DNA of 64,000 nt, taken from the NCBI GenBank assembly GCA_963680875.1, contig OY804588.1:63750397-63814396 (forward strand). Reading direction: 5' to 3'. Every line of letters starts with the position of its first letter. The stretch's first letter is position 1. A program made the translations under genes and the position numbers. Of this stretch, positions 35,006 to 47,238 are shown piece by piece. Origin of the DNA: Bathymodiolus brooksi. Lineage: Eukaryota; Mollusca; Bivalvia; Mytilida; Modiolidae. The notes beneath the pieces are model-generated. The model was not told the DNA's origin. It was given only the letters and a program-made list of their open reading frames with translations, and did no database searches.

Positions 35006-35940
35006 CTGAAACAGAATTAAGAAAAATAATCACTCTGATGTCATAGTAAGGTTTCTAAGGTTTCTACCATCTCCCCCTTCCACATCCTCTTTCTGGTTAA
35101 AAGACATGACACTATTGATTTTTGCATTTAAAATTATTATTGTTTGATTAAATGAATATATATCATTAAATTAGACTTCTCTGATTTTATCTTCAGGCTA
35201 TGATTCGTTAATCCTTGTATTGGTATTTAACTGTTCAAGGGATTAATGAATTTTTCCAGTAGGGTGTTGGCCATGTGATTTATGATGTAGTGAAAGGTGT
35301 CAAGTTTAACAGTTTTATTTGGTTGGATTACCCCTAGGTCTTAATTTTCCCACTTGTTGTGAATTTTGTCAGTGGGCCCTTTGTCTCTGTTAAAGGAAGA
35401 CATATATGGTATTTAGGATTTTTTTTGCATATTCTGATAGAAGTAAGATGTTTTGGCAGAACTTTATGCAGTTTTGGAAGTTATAAGGTACACACACACC
35501 CTTCATTTTCATTATTTTCATCTTTTGTGAAAGGAAGCAAATGAGAGGTATAATGTGTGTTTCTTTATTTTGGGATATGAAATAGTTGTAATTCCCTTTC
35601 TTCAAGTATGTCTGTGATTTCCCGAAAGTGTAGTATCTATTCACTAGCCTTAATTTAAGAGTAAAAATGTCCTGTATTGTGATAGCTAGATGTTCATAAG
35701 TCATTAAGCAGGGTAGGGTTTTTCATGTGTTGAATATGTATTTAAAAATTGATTTTTATAATTTTCAGCATATTATTTTCAGTATTTTAGTATTTAATAT
35801 AATTTCAAAAGTCATAATGATTGACATGTTCGACTGGTTAACTTTGTCACAGGTCATATCATATATTGCTAATACTGAATAAGTGCTGGTATACTTGCTC
35901 TGTTATATATTTGTTCGAAGGTTTTTTTATTTGTTTTTTT
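35006..35940. other. AT-rich spacer or intron
   Basis: No supported feature. Open frames here (for example 35359-35544 +, 35390-35704 -) look random in composition. Confidence 0.35.
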
Positions 35941-35943
35941 TTT

Positions 35944-36089
35944 GGGGGGGGGGGGTCATATAGCCAGTGCTTAAAACGGCATGAAGCAGAAATTTTTTAC
36001 AACCGTAAGACAGATTAATTTTTTATTCCAAATCATGTGATAGCATTTTTTCATTATTGAAAAAACTAGCCCCCCCCCCCCCCCCCCCC
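35944..36089. repeat. Poly-G run and poly-C run 114 bp apart
   Basis: Twelve G at 35944-35955 and twenty C at 36070-36089 on the same strand could pair as a hairpin stem with a 114-base loop. No other element features were seen. Confidence 0.7.
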
Positions 36090-38130
36090 AATTTAAATGT
36101 TCATTAACCCAGTATTGTCCTTATTTTTTTCATTACTTCTTAACCAAGTTTGTGTATTGACATATAAATTATGTTGGGATTAACATAATACAACAAAATA
36201 TTTTTCTTTTAATGAGGGTCGATATAGGACCTTTTTTGGGACGTCGGGATAGTAAATTTTAATAAACGGGAATTCGTGATTGGTCTATTTCAAAGGTTGG
36301 GAATACCTCCCTCTTTAATCTTGGAAAAAACATCACAGATGATAAAACAGACAATAGCCACATGGCAGGAATAAAAGAAAATTTTTTCATAAAAATGCTG
36401 CCTGCATTGCCATGCAGCGCTTTAAAACTGTCAACTTTGACTCAGTACATACTTTATATCAGTACTTATATCAGATTTCTGATTATAGGTGACGATTGCA
36501 CCGCAGTATACAACTTCCGGTAAAGTTTAGAATTATGTCCCTTTTAAATACCCTGGCGGCAGGTGGAATAGCTACTATATACGCTTATAAGCCACTATGT
36601 GAATCACTTCCGCTAACACTATTTTGAGGCTCAAAACAGGATGCACAATATGAATCAATTTCCGGATACGTTTCACATGTAGAGGTCCTCCACGGGATCA
36701 TCTGCTGAACATTTCACAAACTAAGTGGGCGCCATTTTGTAGCAGGGCTTAAATATGATAAAGCCCAACTTTGGGTTCGATTCTTTTATTTAAAATATTA
36801 TATAACAGTAACCCTACAAATACACAAATAATAAACATAAATACATGACAACTACAAGACAGATGACATAAGACAATACACAATCAAAGGGAGATAATTC
36901 TCTATGATTTGTCAAAGAAATATAAAATAAAACACTTTTCTACAAGTTATCTTCAATAAGAAAAATACCACAATATAGCTTACTCTTCTAATAAGCAAAC
37001 AATAAAGTAAATCATTCTGTCTTTGATAAATAACAAAATAATCGCAACTTCAATCAATTGCATCACCTCACCTCGGAATGAGTTTCAGCGTAGTTTATAC
37101 ACTCAAAAAATACATATAGAATATATGACACAAATAAAAATTACATAAACACTGACTAACTCAGCAAACAAAATTAACTGAATGCATAAACATATAAACA
37201 TGCAAACAAATACACAATAAAAAAAAATAAACAAACAAATACAAAGCTTACGCTATATATGGTACAAGGGCACCAGCTGATTGATCACTCTAGGATCTGT
37301 CTACATCGTCAATTCCTGAATAACATAAAAGGGCAATGGTAAGTCAAAATGACTTAAGAACATATTAATTATAACAAAATCATCATCTTGAATAAATTAA
37401 TCAGATACATAAATTATATATCAAAGTCCACTGAAATTCAACACTTGTACACATATAAAAGGATAACCATGATAATATTACTCTCATTCTAATTCTAAAT
37501 GAAATTATAAAACATTTATACTCAGATTCATACTTCAATTTCAATATTTGCATTCTCACAATTTCATACTAAAGTAAAAATTGGAAATAGAAAATAAGAA
37601 AACAGAAAGATGACTGACCTTTAGAAAATAAACAAAATATTAGTATATATAATCCAAATTTAGTTTCCAGTTGAAAATATATGAGTAAAGCAAAATGTCT
37701 GCCTGTGTCTTAATTGTGCTCTATCACAGGTGTGTGGAAAAACATAATCTACCAATGGAAAGTCTGCATTTTCCCTCCAACAATTAGGTGTAGTGAACCA
37801 TGTAATTTACTGTACTGTATATGCAGCATGTGAAGTTTTATTTTGTTACTTTAATTTCAAAAATATTATAAACATTAAAAACATGGGTAAATAATATCAT
37901 TATAGCATATAATGATCTTCAGTAATTACATAAAATTAAAACTACCACATTGATAGTCTCCGTTGCCTCCACCAATAAAACTGACCGCCACAATATAACT
38001 GAAATATTGTTGACAATGGTGTTAAACACCATAACCCTTACCATAATCCTATATTGATAGTCTTAAAATAAAGGAAAGCAAACTTGATATGAGCACTTTC
38101 TATCTTATTCACAATATATAATTGTTTTTG
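36090..38130. other. AT-rich region, possible promoter near 36.5-36.75 kb
   Basis: No complete gene. A less AT-rich stretch at about 36480-36760 includes AAAATGGCGCCC on the minus strand (36727-36738), resembling a YY1-type initiator, and a short + frame MSLLNTLAAGGIATIYAYKP. A SINE 3' fragment lies at about 37955-38045 (CCACCAATAAAACTGACCGC, then AACACCATAACCC). Nothing firmer can be supported. Confidence 0.35.
37955..38045 (+). repeat. SINE 3' tail fragment
   Basis: It contains CCTCCACCAATAAAACTGAC, then ATATAACTGAAATATTGTTG and TGGTGTTAAACACCATAACC, the same 3' module as the copies at 51-53 kb. The head is missing. Confidence 0.8.
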
Positions 38131-38145
38131 TTTTGTTTTTTTCAG

Positions 38146-38355
38146 TTCTCACCTTTTCTCATCAAAACGCTATCTGCCAAGAAGAGAAGATTAAGTCTTA
38201 CAGCAAAGTCAAAGAGACCAAGAAAAGGTTTTCTGATTGGCCATTCAAAGAGAAAGAGAATCAATTGAGTGAACTCAAGGATGATAATGTCCCCCCACCC
38301 GCTCTTACGCCTCCAACTCTACTTTTCTTGTCGTTGGAGAGAAAAGCTGCTGTTT
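38146..38355 (+). CDS. Candidate 3'-terminal exon, unrecognised
   Basis: A strong acceptor (GTTTTGTTTTTTTCAG, ending about 38145) precedes sequence open in two frames. One reads LTFSHQNAICQEEKIKSYSK and ends AAV at TAG 38355. The other gives a short basic tail (LSAKKRRLSLTAKSK, SKRKRIN, stop). Base composition is less AT-rich than its surroundings. No upstream exon was identified, so the frame cannot be chosen. Confidence 0.3.
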
Positions 38356-38486
38356 AGATATTTTTACGTTTTTTGGTTTTTGCTAAAAGACACTTCCCAA
38401 AAATTGCACCATTATATACATGTATGCTAATTTTTCTCCTTGTCCAGTCTACGGCCATATCACACTGAAAACACCGGTCCTTATCC

Positions 38487-38512
38487 GATCATAGGACCGG
38501 CATATAACAGTA
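38487..38512. repeat. First Sat2 monomer remnant
   Basis: ATAGGACCGGCATATAACAG here matches the 23-bp Sat2 monomer. It shows that the element at 38513-39262 lies inside the array. Confidence 0.75.
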
Positions 38513-39262
38513 TATTACGAATTTAGTTTGTTACACATATTTTCATTGGTTCTTCAGCCTTGAATGTCAGCATATATTCGGAAAACAGACGGGGTATATA
38601 TTTCAGTCCCCAAAAACGATTAAAACATGGACGACAAATCATTACGCTTCACTGAATCAATGGTATACTACGGGATAATAAATGTATTTTTACCAAATTA
38701 AATGCTGTTTTTATACTCAAAACGGCTGCATGAACAACACAATATTACAATGGTTAATTCCGTCACAAATACCTGATCGATTCAGCAAACTCCTATGTTT
38801 CCACGGCTGTACCATAACAAATAAACAAAACGTTGAGCCTTGAAAACTTTCGACATCATGGGGCCACACCAAGGTTTTATTTACATGTAGTTAACATTTA
38901 AATTATTGAAACTGTTTCGCAAACCCGTTGTTTTGTTATATGATACAGTAATGTTATATTTATAAAGTTTATAGAATTTACTACATATGAAACTGTATTG
39001 ATTTAGAAATTTAGTACAGTATTTTCCTTCATGAGACACCCTATACATGAAATATGACGGGACACATATTTTGACGTCATTGAAGAATGACGTCAAAGGT
39101 ACGGACATCTAGAGATACGAAAAATGAAAATAAAAGAGGCAAATTTATTTAATACAGTTGGATGTTGTATTTTAAAAAAAGGTTTAATCCGTAATATATC
39201 TGTTATTCAGCTATCATAAGCCGGGAATGTCACATTATATACCCTGTCTGATAGCTGAATAA
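38513..39262. mobile_element. About 750-bp non-coding element E1, copy 1, in Sat2
   Basis: It begins TATTACGAATTTAGTTTGTT and ends GATAGCTGAATAACATATAA. Sat2 monomers flank it on both sides. A second copy at 43456-44282 is nearly identical over its length. There is no coding capacity. It carries a perfect dyad of TGACGTCA at 39070-39097. Its 3' end has an inverted repeat, but compared with copy 2 about 60 bp of the palindrome has been lost. Confidence 0.85.
39070..39097. promoter_or_regulatory. CRE-like dyad inside E1
   Basis: TTTGACGTCATT, spacer GAAG, AATGACGTCAAA: a perfect inverted repeat with two TGACGTCA (CREB/ATF-type) sites. It is conserved in the second copy of the element at about 44017-44044. 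Function unknown. Confidence 0.7.
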
Positions 39263-39689
39263 CATATAATATATGACCGGCATATAACAGGATATAAGGC
39301 CATCATATAAGAATATATAGGGCCGGCATACAAGAATATATAGCACGGGCATATACGAGTTACATAGGACGGAATATCAAAGTATACATGACCGACATAT
39401 AAGAATGTGCAGGACCGGCATATAAAAGTATGAAGGGACGGCATATAAGAGTATGTAGAACCGGCATATCAGAGTATATAGGACCGGCGTGTAAGAGTAT
39501 GTAGGGCCAGAATATAAGAGTATATAGTACCGGCATATAAGAGTATGTTGGACAGGCATATAGCAGCATGTAGGACAGGCATATACGAGTATAAAGGAGT
39601 GTCATATAAGAGTATATAGGAACTGTACATAAGAGTATATATGACCGTCATATCAGAGTATAGAGGACTAGTATATAATATTAGTTATA
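39263..39689. repeat. Sat2 array, 23-bp monomer
   Basis: Tandem monomers GGACCGGCATATAAGAGTAT plus three bases, usually RTA. Like Sat1, its consensus lacks stop codons on the minus strand in all frames, producing spurious frames rich in SYMPVLYTLICRSYILLYAG-like peptides. Confidence 0.95.
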
Positions 39690-40205
39690 TAGGCTTTAGA
39701 CAGGTAATACAAGCTCATATAACCTGTCTGTGCTTTATATTTCCTAAGCCGAAGGCGAGGGAAATATACAACACAGACAGGTTATATGAGCCCGTATTAC
39801 CTGTCTAAAGCCTATATAACGAATTTGTCATACTGCAATACCATGGGTCCATATTACCTGTGTAAAGCCTAAATAAAGAACATGACTACTATACATGTAT
39901 TATCTCATGAACATTTAATCCCAGATATGACTTTGCTTTAAAGAAGAAATTAATTCTTCAACATATTTAATAAACAACTTAACAATTTTAACAGAAAAAT
40001 AACAAATGATTTAAAATTGCCTCAATATCGGCGTCAGCGTGACAGGCGAACCTGGGGGTCGCCATCTTGATTACGTATGATTTCAAAATGAGTTATCTTT
40101 CTTGGCACGTGCTTTCATATTACCGGCTAGAGCCGTATAATATGGATTAGTAAAATCGAGTAAATAACCAATCGGATCACTTAGATTTTCTATTGCAGTA
40201 TTACA
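39690..40205 (-). mobile_element. Element E2 in Sat2 with long palindrome and truncated gene start
   Basis: Sat2 monomers flank it. Its left end is a large palindrome (39687-39820) with arms of about 60 bp containing TAGACAGGTAATAC and ATATAACCTGTCTGTG around a short loop TAAGCCGAAGGCGA. On the minus strand at about 40071, AAGATGGCGACC (YY1-like) includes an ATG opening MATPRFACHADADIEAILN, soon stopped. The peptide resembles the start of the E3 gene at 47528 (MASYRFVFLTTDELQELLEN). I infer a non-autonomous derivative of a Crypton-like element. Confidence 0.6.
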
Positions 40206-40344
40206 ATAGTATATAGGAGCGGCACATAAGAGTATGTAGAACGGCATATAAGAGTAGAAGGGACTGGCATATAATAGTACGTAGAACCGGCATATAGGAG
40301 TATATACGACCGTCATATAAGAATATATAGGACCGGCATATAAG
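40206..40344. repeat. Sat2 array segment
   Basis: About six diverged 23-bp monomers between E2 and a SINE. Confidence 0.9.
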
Positions 40345-40602
40345 TTGATTTGATTTTTGTTTTTTTAACACCACTTTCAGTAATATTTCGGCTATATCAT
40401 GGCGACCAGTTTTAGTGGTGGAAGAAGCAGGAATACCCGTAGAGAACCACCGACCATGGGCAAGCAACTGGTAAACTTTATCACTTGCAGCTGCGAGTCG
40501 AGTGCACCCTTTTTGTGATTTACAAAAGCGGGAGCGAACCCACACCATATTGTATGAGTTGCTAGATAATCCAACTACCTAACTCATTGAGCAACCCAGG
40601 CC
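40345..40602 (-). repeat. tRNA-derived SINE, second group, in Sat2 (copy 1)
   Basis: Read on the minus strand it starts GGCCTGGGTTGCTCAATGAG, with the tRNA-like TTAGGTAGTTGGATTA and GGGTTCGCTCCC. It continues through CACTCGACTCGCAGCTGC, and ends with TCGCCATGATATAGCCGAAA, TGGTGTTAAAA and AT-rich ATCAAATCAA. CATATAAG flanks both ends, but that word is also part of the satellite monomer. A second copy is at 42903-43172 with the same flanking monomers. Confidence 0.9.
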
Positions 40603-42902
40603 ATATAAGGGTATATAGGATCGGCATATCAGAGTACAACGGACCGGCATATACGAAGATATAGGACTGGCATATAGGAATATGTGGGATCGGCATATAA
40701 GAGTACAAAGGACAGGACTATGAGTACAAAAGACCTGTATATACGAGTATGTAGGATCAGCATATTAGAGTATAAAGGACTGGCATAAAAGACTATATAA
40801 GAACGGAACATAAGAGTATGTAGGAACGGAATGTAACAGCATAGTGATCTGGCATATAAGGGTATACAGGACAGGGAAATAAGAATATATACTAGGTCTG
40901 GCATATAAGAATATATAGGATCGGCATATAAGAGTACAACAGACCGACATATAAGAGTAAGCAGAACTGACATATAGGAGTATATAGGACCGGCATATAA
41001 GAATATATAGTACCGGCATATAAGAGTATGTAGGACTGGCATATAGGAGTATAGCGGACTGGCTTATAAGAGTATGTAGGACCGGTATATAAGAATATGT
41101 GGGAACGGCTTATTAGAATATATAGGACCGACATATAAGATTATAAACGGACTGGAATATAAGAGTATAATGGACTGGTATATCGAAGCATGTAGGATCG
41201 GCATAAAAGTTTATGTATGATGGGCATATAAGAGTAGAAAGGACTGGAATATGAAGTATAATGGACTTGCATATAAGAGTATATAGGATCGGAATATAAG
41301 TGTATATAGGACGGTATTTAAAAGTATACATGACCGGCATATATGAGCATATATGGCCGGCATCTAATAATATGCAGGACCGGCATACAAGAGTATTTAA
41401 GACCGGCATATAAGAGTATATATAACGGACATATAAGAATATATATGCCTGACATACAAAAGTATACATGACTGTCAAATAAGAGTATATAGGATCGGTA
41501 TATAATAGTATGTAGGACAGCCATGTAAGAGTATAAAGGACCGGCTTATAAGAATATATAGGAACGGCACATACTAGTATGTAGGCCCTTCATATCAGAG
41601 TACAACGGAATGGCATAAAAGAGAACGTAGAACCGGCATATAGGAGTATATAGGACCGCCATATCAGAATATATAGGACCTGCATATACGAATAAATAGG
41701 ATTGGTATAAAAGACTACCACGCTTCGGCATATAGGAGTATATTGGACAGGCATATAAGAATAAATAGAACGGACAAATAAGAGTATGTAGTACTGGCAT
41801 ATAAGAGTACAACGGACTGGTATATAGGAGTATTGAGGACCAGAATATAAAAGTATGTAGGACCGGAATATAAGAGAATGACGGACTGGCATATAAGAGT
41901 ATGTAGGACCAGCATATAAGAGTATAAAGGACTGCCATATAAGAGTATGCAGCACCGGCATATATTAGTATAAATGACTGGCATATAAAAGTATGCAGGA
42001 CCGGCATAAAAGAACATAACGGACTGATATATAAGAGTATTCAGGACTGGAATATAAAAGTATGTAGGACCGGCATATAGGAGAATAAAGGACTGGCATG
42101 TAAGAGTATATAGGACCAGAAAACGGAATGGCATATAAGAAAACGTAGAACCGTCATGTAGGAGTCAATAGGACCGGCATATAAGAATATATAGGACCGG
42201 CATATAAGAATAAATAGGATCGAAATATAAGATTACCACGGATCGGCATATAAGAGTATAATGGACTGGAATATACGAGTACGTAGGACCGGCATATAGG
42301 AGTATATGGGACGGTATATAAGAATAAATAGGACCGGCATATAAGAGTATATAGGACTATCATATAAGAGTATAACGGACTGGCATATAAGAGTATGTAG
42401 AACCGGCATATATGAATATATTTGACCAGCATATACAAATAAATAGGACAGACAGATAAGAGTATATAGGACTGACATATAAGAGTATTTAGGACCGAAT
42501 ATAAGAGTATGTAGGATCTGCTTATAATAATATACAGGATCGACATATAAGAGTATATAGGTATGGTATATAAGAGTATGTATGACCAGCATATAAGAGT
42601 ATGCATGACCAATGTAAATGTGTGTAACAAACCAAATCCGTAATATAAGAGTATGTAGGGCAGGCATATAAGAATATAACGGACTGTCATATAAGAGTAT
42701 AATGGACTGGCATATAAGAATAGATACGAGCGGCATACAAGAGCATGTATGACCTGCATAGAAGGGTATATAGGAACGGCATAAAAGTGTATGTAGGACA
42801 GGCATATAAGAGTATATAGGAACGGCATATAAGAGTATATAGGTATGGTATATAAGAGTATGTAGTACCGTCATATACAAATATAAAGGACCGGCATATA
42901 AG
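40603..42902. repeat. Sat2 array, main block 1
   Basis: About 100 monomers with many one-base variants. The monomer order at 40600-40890 is repeated at 43173-43455, and that at 40890-41100 continues at 44283-44500, beyond the E1 insertion. All monomers point the same way. Confidence 0.95.
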
Positions 42903-43172
42903 TTGATTTGATTTTTGTTTTTTTAACGCCACTTTCAGCAATATTTCAGCTATATCATGACGACCAGTTGTTGTGGTGGAAGAAGCCGGAGTACCCTGAG
43001 AGAACCACCGTTCATGGGCAAGTAACTGGTAAACTTTATCACTTGCGGCTGCGAGTCGAGTGCAACCTTTTTTGTAATTTACAAAAGCGGGGGCGAATCC
43101 ACGCCATATTGGTGATAGGCTTGTATGAGTGACTATGCAATCCAACTACCTAACTCATTGAGCCACCCGGGC
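42903..43172 (-). repeat. tRNA-derived SINE, second group, in Sat2 (copy 2)
   Basis: Near-identical to 40345-40602 and in the same satellite context 2.56 kb away, so it was probably copied with the array and not independently inserted. Confidence 0.9.
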
Positions 43173-43455
43173 TCTATAAGGTAAATAGGATCGGCATATC
43201 AGAGTACAACGGATCGGCATATACGAATTTATAGAACTGGCATATAGGAATATATGGGATCGGCATATAAGAGTAAAAAGGACAGGAATATGAGTACAAA
43301 AGACCTGCATATACGAGTATGTAGGACCAGCATATTAGAGTATAAAGGACTGGCATATAAGGCTATATAAGAACGGCACATACGAGTATGTAGGAACGAA
43401 ATGTAAGAGCATAGCGATCTGGCATGTAAGAGTATACAGGACTGGGATATAAGAA
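43173..43455. repeat. Sat2 array segment
   Basis: Matches 40603-40890 monomer for monomer with scattered substitutions. Confidence 0.92.
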
Positions 43456-44282
43456 TATATTACGAATTTAGTTTGTTACACATATTTTCATTGGTTCTTC
43501 AGCCCTGAATGTCAGCATATATTTGGAAAACAGACGGGGTATATATTTCAGTCCCCAAAAAAAATTAAAACATGGACGACAAAACATTACGCTTCACTGA
43601 ATCAATGGTATAATACCGAATAATAAATGTATTTTTACCAAATTAAATGCTGTTTTTATACTCAAAACGGCTGCATGAACAAAAAAATATTACAACGGTT
43701 AATTCTGTCACAAATACCTGATCGATTCAGCAGACTCCTATGTTCCACGGCTGTACCATAACAAATAAACAAAACGTTGAGCCTTGAAAACTTTCGACGT
43801 CATGGGGCCACACCAAGGTTTTTTTTTACATGTAGTTAACATTTAAATTATTCAAACTGTTTCGCAAACCCGTTGTTTTGTTATGTGATATATTAATGTT
43901 ATATTAATAAAGTTTATAAAATTTACTACATATGAAACTGTATTGATTTAGAAATTTAGTACAATATTTTCCTTCATGAGACACCCTGTGCATGAAATAT
44001 GACGGGACACATATTTTGACGTCATTGAAGAATGACGTCAAAGGTACGGAAACGGACATCTAGAGATACGAAAAATGAAATTAAAGTGGCAAATTTATTT
44101 AATACAGTTGGATGTTGTATTTAAAACAAAAGGTTTAATCCGTAATATATCTGTTATTCAGCTATCAGACAGGGTATATAATGTAACATTCCCGGCTTAT
44201 GATGTATATTCCCTCAGGGAATATAGATCCTAAGCCGGGAATGTCACATTATGTACCCTCTCTGATAGCTGAATAATATATA
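43456..44282. mobile_element. Element E1, copy 2, with intact terminal palindrome
   Basis: Same element as 38513-39262, same orientation. Here the 3' end keeps a palindrome (about 44150-44275): arms TTATTCAGCTATCAGACAGG and its near-complement around TTCCCGGCTTA, with the loop region TATTCCCTCAGGGAATA. Insertion was between AAGAATATAT and ACTAGGTCTGG, which are contiguous at 40882-40897 in the paralogous satellite segment. Confidence 0.87.
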
Positions 44283-47238
44283 ATATACTAGGTCTGGCAT
44301 ATAAGAATATATAGGATCGGCATATAAGAGTACAACAGACCGACATATAAGAGTACGCAGAACTGACATATAGTAGTATATAGGACCGGAATATAAGAAT
44401 ATATAGTACCAGCATATAAGAGTATGTAGGACTGGCATATACGAATATGTAGGATCGGCTTATTAGAATATATAGGACCGACATATAAGATTATAAACGA
44501 CCTGCACATACGAGTATGTAGGATCAGCATATAAGAGGTTAATGGATTGGCATTTAAGAGTATGTGGGACAGGCATATTATAGTATATAGTACAGACATG
44601 TAAGATTATAAAAGATCGGCATATACAAGTATATAGAACTGGCATATAAGAGTATAACGGACTGGCTTATAAGATTATGAAGGACGGGCATATAGGAATA
44701 TATAGTACCGGCATATCAGAGTATAAAGGATTGGCATAAAATAGTATGTGGGACAAATATTTAAGAGTATGACGGACAGGCATATCAGAATATATAGGAC
44801 CAGCATATAAGAGCATACATGACTGATATATAAGAGTATAAGGGACTGGTATATAAGAGTATAATGGAATGGCATATCAGAGTATGTAGGATCGGCATAG
44901 AAGATTATGTATTATAGGTATATAAGAGTAGAAAGGACTGGAATATACGAGTATAATGGACTGGCATATAGGAGAATAATGGACTGGCATACAAGAGTAC
45001 AAAGGGCCCGCATATAAAGCATAATGGATTTGCATATACCAGTATATAGGATTGGAATATAAGTGTATATAGGACGATATTTAAAAGTATACATGACCGA
45101 CATATATGAGCATATAAGGCCGGCATCTAAGATTACACAGGACCGGCATATAAGAGTATATATTACGGACATATAGGTATATATATGCCTGACATATAAA
45201 AGTATACATGACTGGTATATAAGGGTATATAGGCTCTGCAAATAAGAGTATATAGGTTCGGTATATAAGAGTATGTAGGACGGCATATAAGAGTATGTAG
45301 GACAGGCATGTTAGAGTATAAAGGACTGGGATATAAGAGTAAATAGGAATGGCATATAAGAGTATGTAGGACCGAAATATAAGAGTATACAGGACCGGCT
45401 TATAAGAATATATAGGAATGGCACATACAAGTATGTAGGCCCGGTATATAAGAGTAGAACGTAATGGCATATAAGAGAACTTAGAACCGGCATATAGGAG
45501 TATATAGGACCACCATATAAGAATATATAGGACCGGCATATACAAATAAATAGGATCGTTAATAAGACTACCACGGTCCTGCATATATGAGTATATTGGA
45601 CCGCAATATAAGAATAAATAGAGCGGACAAATAAGAGTATGCAGGACTGGCATATAAGAGTATAACGGACTGGTATATAAAAGCATTGAGGACCAGAATA
45701 TAAAAGTATGTAGGTCCGGCATATAATAGAATGAAGGACTGGCATATAAGAGTATGTAGGACCAACATATAAGAGTATAAAGGAATGCCATATAAGAGTA
45801 TGCAGCACCAGCATATAAGAGTATATAAAGGCCTTGCATATAGGAGTCAATAGGAACGGCACTTAATAGTATGTAGGACCGGGATATATGAGTATAAAGG
45901 ACTGGCTTATAACAGTATATAGGACCGGCATAAAATAGCATAACGGACTGGTATATAAGAGTATTCAGGACCGGAATATAAAAGTATGTAGGACCAGCAT
46001 ATAAGAGAATAAAAGACAGCCATATAAGAGTCTGCAGCACCGGCATATAGGAGCATACAATACTGGCATGTAGGAGTGTATAGGAACGGCACATAAGAGT
46101 ATGTAGGATCGGAATATAAGAGTAAAAAGGACTGGCATTAAACAGTATATAGGACCAGTATATAAGAGTACACAAATTGGCATATAAGAGTATATAGGAA
46201 TGGCACATAAGAGTATGTAGGGCCGCCATATAAGAGTACACCGGAATGGCATATAAGAAAATGTAGAACCGGCATATAGGAGTAAATAGGACCGGCATGT
46301 AATGATATATAGAGCCGGCGTATAAGAATAAATAGGATCGAAATATAAGATTACCACGGAGCGGCATATAATAATATAATGGACTGGCATATTAGAGTAC
46401 GTAGTACCGGCATATAAGAGTATATTAGACCGGTATATAAGAATAAATAGGACCGGCATATAAGAGTATATATGACTGGCATATAAGAGTATAACGGACT
46501 GGCATATAAGAGTATTTAAAACCGGTATATAGGAGTATATTTGACCGGCATATACAAATAAATAGGACAGGTAGATAAGAGTATATAGGACTGGCATATA
46601 CTAGTATAAAGAACTGGCATATTTAGGATATGGTTATAAGAATATACAGGATCGACATATAAGAGTATATAGGCATGGTATATAAGAGTATGTAGGACCA
46701 ACATATAAGAGTATGGATGACCAATGAAAATTTGTGTAGCAAACCAAATCCGTAATATAAGAGTATGCTGGACCGACATGTAACAGTATGTAGGGCAGGC
46801 ATATAAGAATATAACCGACTGTTATATCAGAGTATAATGGACTGGCATATAAGAATACATACGAGCGGCATATAAGAGTACGTAGGACCGGCATATACAA
46901 GTATCTATGACCTGCATAAAAGGGTATATAGCAACGGCATAAAGTGTATGTAGGAGAGGCATATAAGAGTATATAGGACTGGCACATAAGAGTATATAGG
47001 TATGGTATATAAGAGTATGTAGGACCGACATATAAGAGTATGTAAGACCGGAATATAAGAGTATAAAGGAATGACATATAAGAGTATATAGTAACGGCGT
47101 ATAAGAATATGTAGGACCGGAATATACGAGTATGTAGGACTGGCATATAAGAGAATAACGGACTAACATATATGAGTATGTAGGACCGCAATATGGGAAT
47201 ATGTAGGACCGGCTTATAAGAATATACTGGATCGGCAT
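44283..47238. repeat. Sat2 array, main block 2
   Basis: About 128 monomers, same orientation as the rest. Its first part continues the order seen at 40890-41100. Later variants (for example the GTGTAGCAAACCAAATCCGTAA interruption near 46735) are shared with about 42610-42650 in block 1, so the blocks are duplicated relative to each other. Confidence 0.95.

Noticed and set aside
36727..36738. Definite promoter with a YY1 site
   Set aside because: AAAATGGCGCCC is suggestive, but no gene start could be tied to it.
39263..47238. Minus-strand frames with SYMPVLYTLICRSYILLYAG-like repeats, resembling a membrane protein
   Set aside because: Same artefact from the 23-bp Sat2 monomer, which is stop-free on the minus strand.
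39263..47238. CRISPR-like array of 23-bp repeats
   Set aside because: Repeats are contiguous without spacers, and the DNA is eukaryotic.
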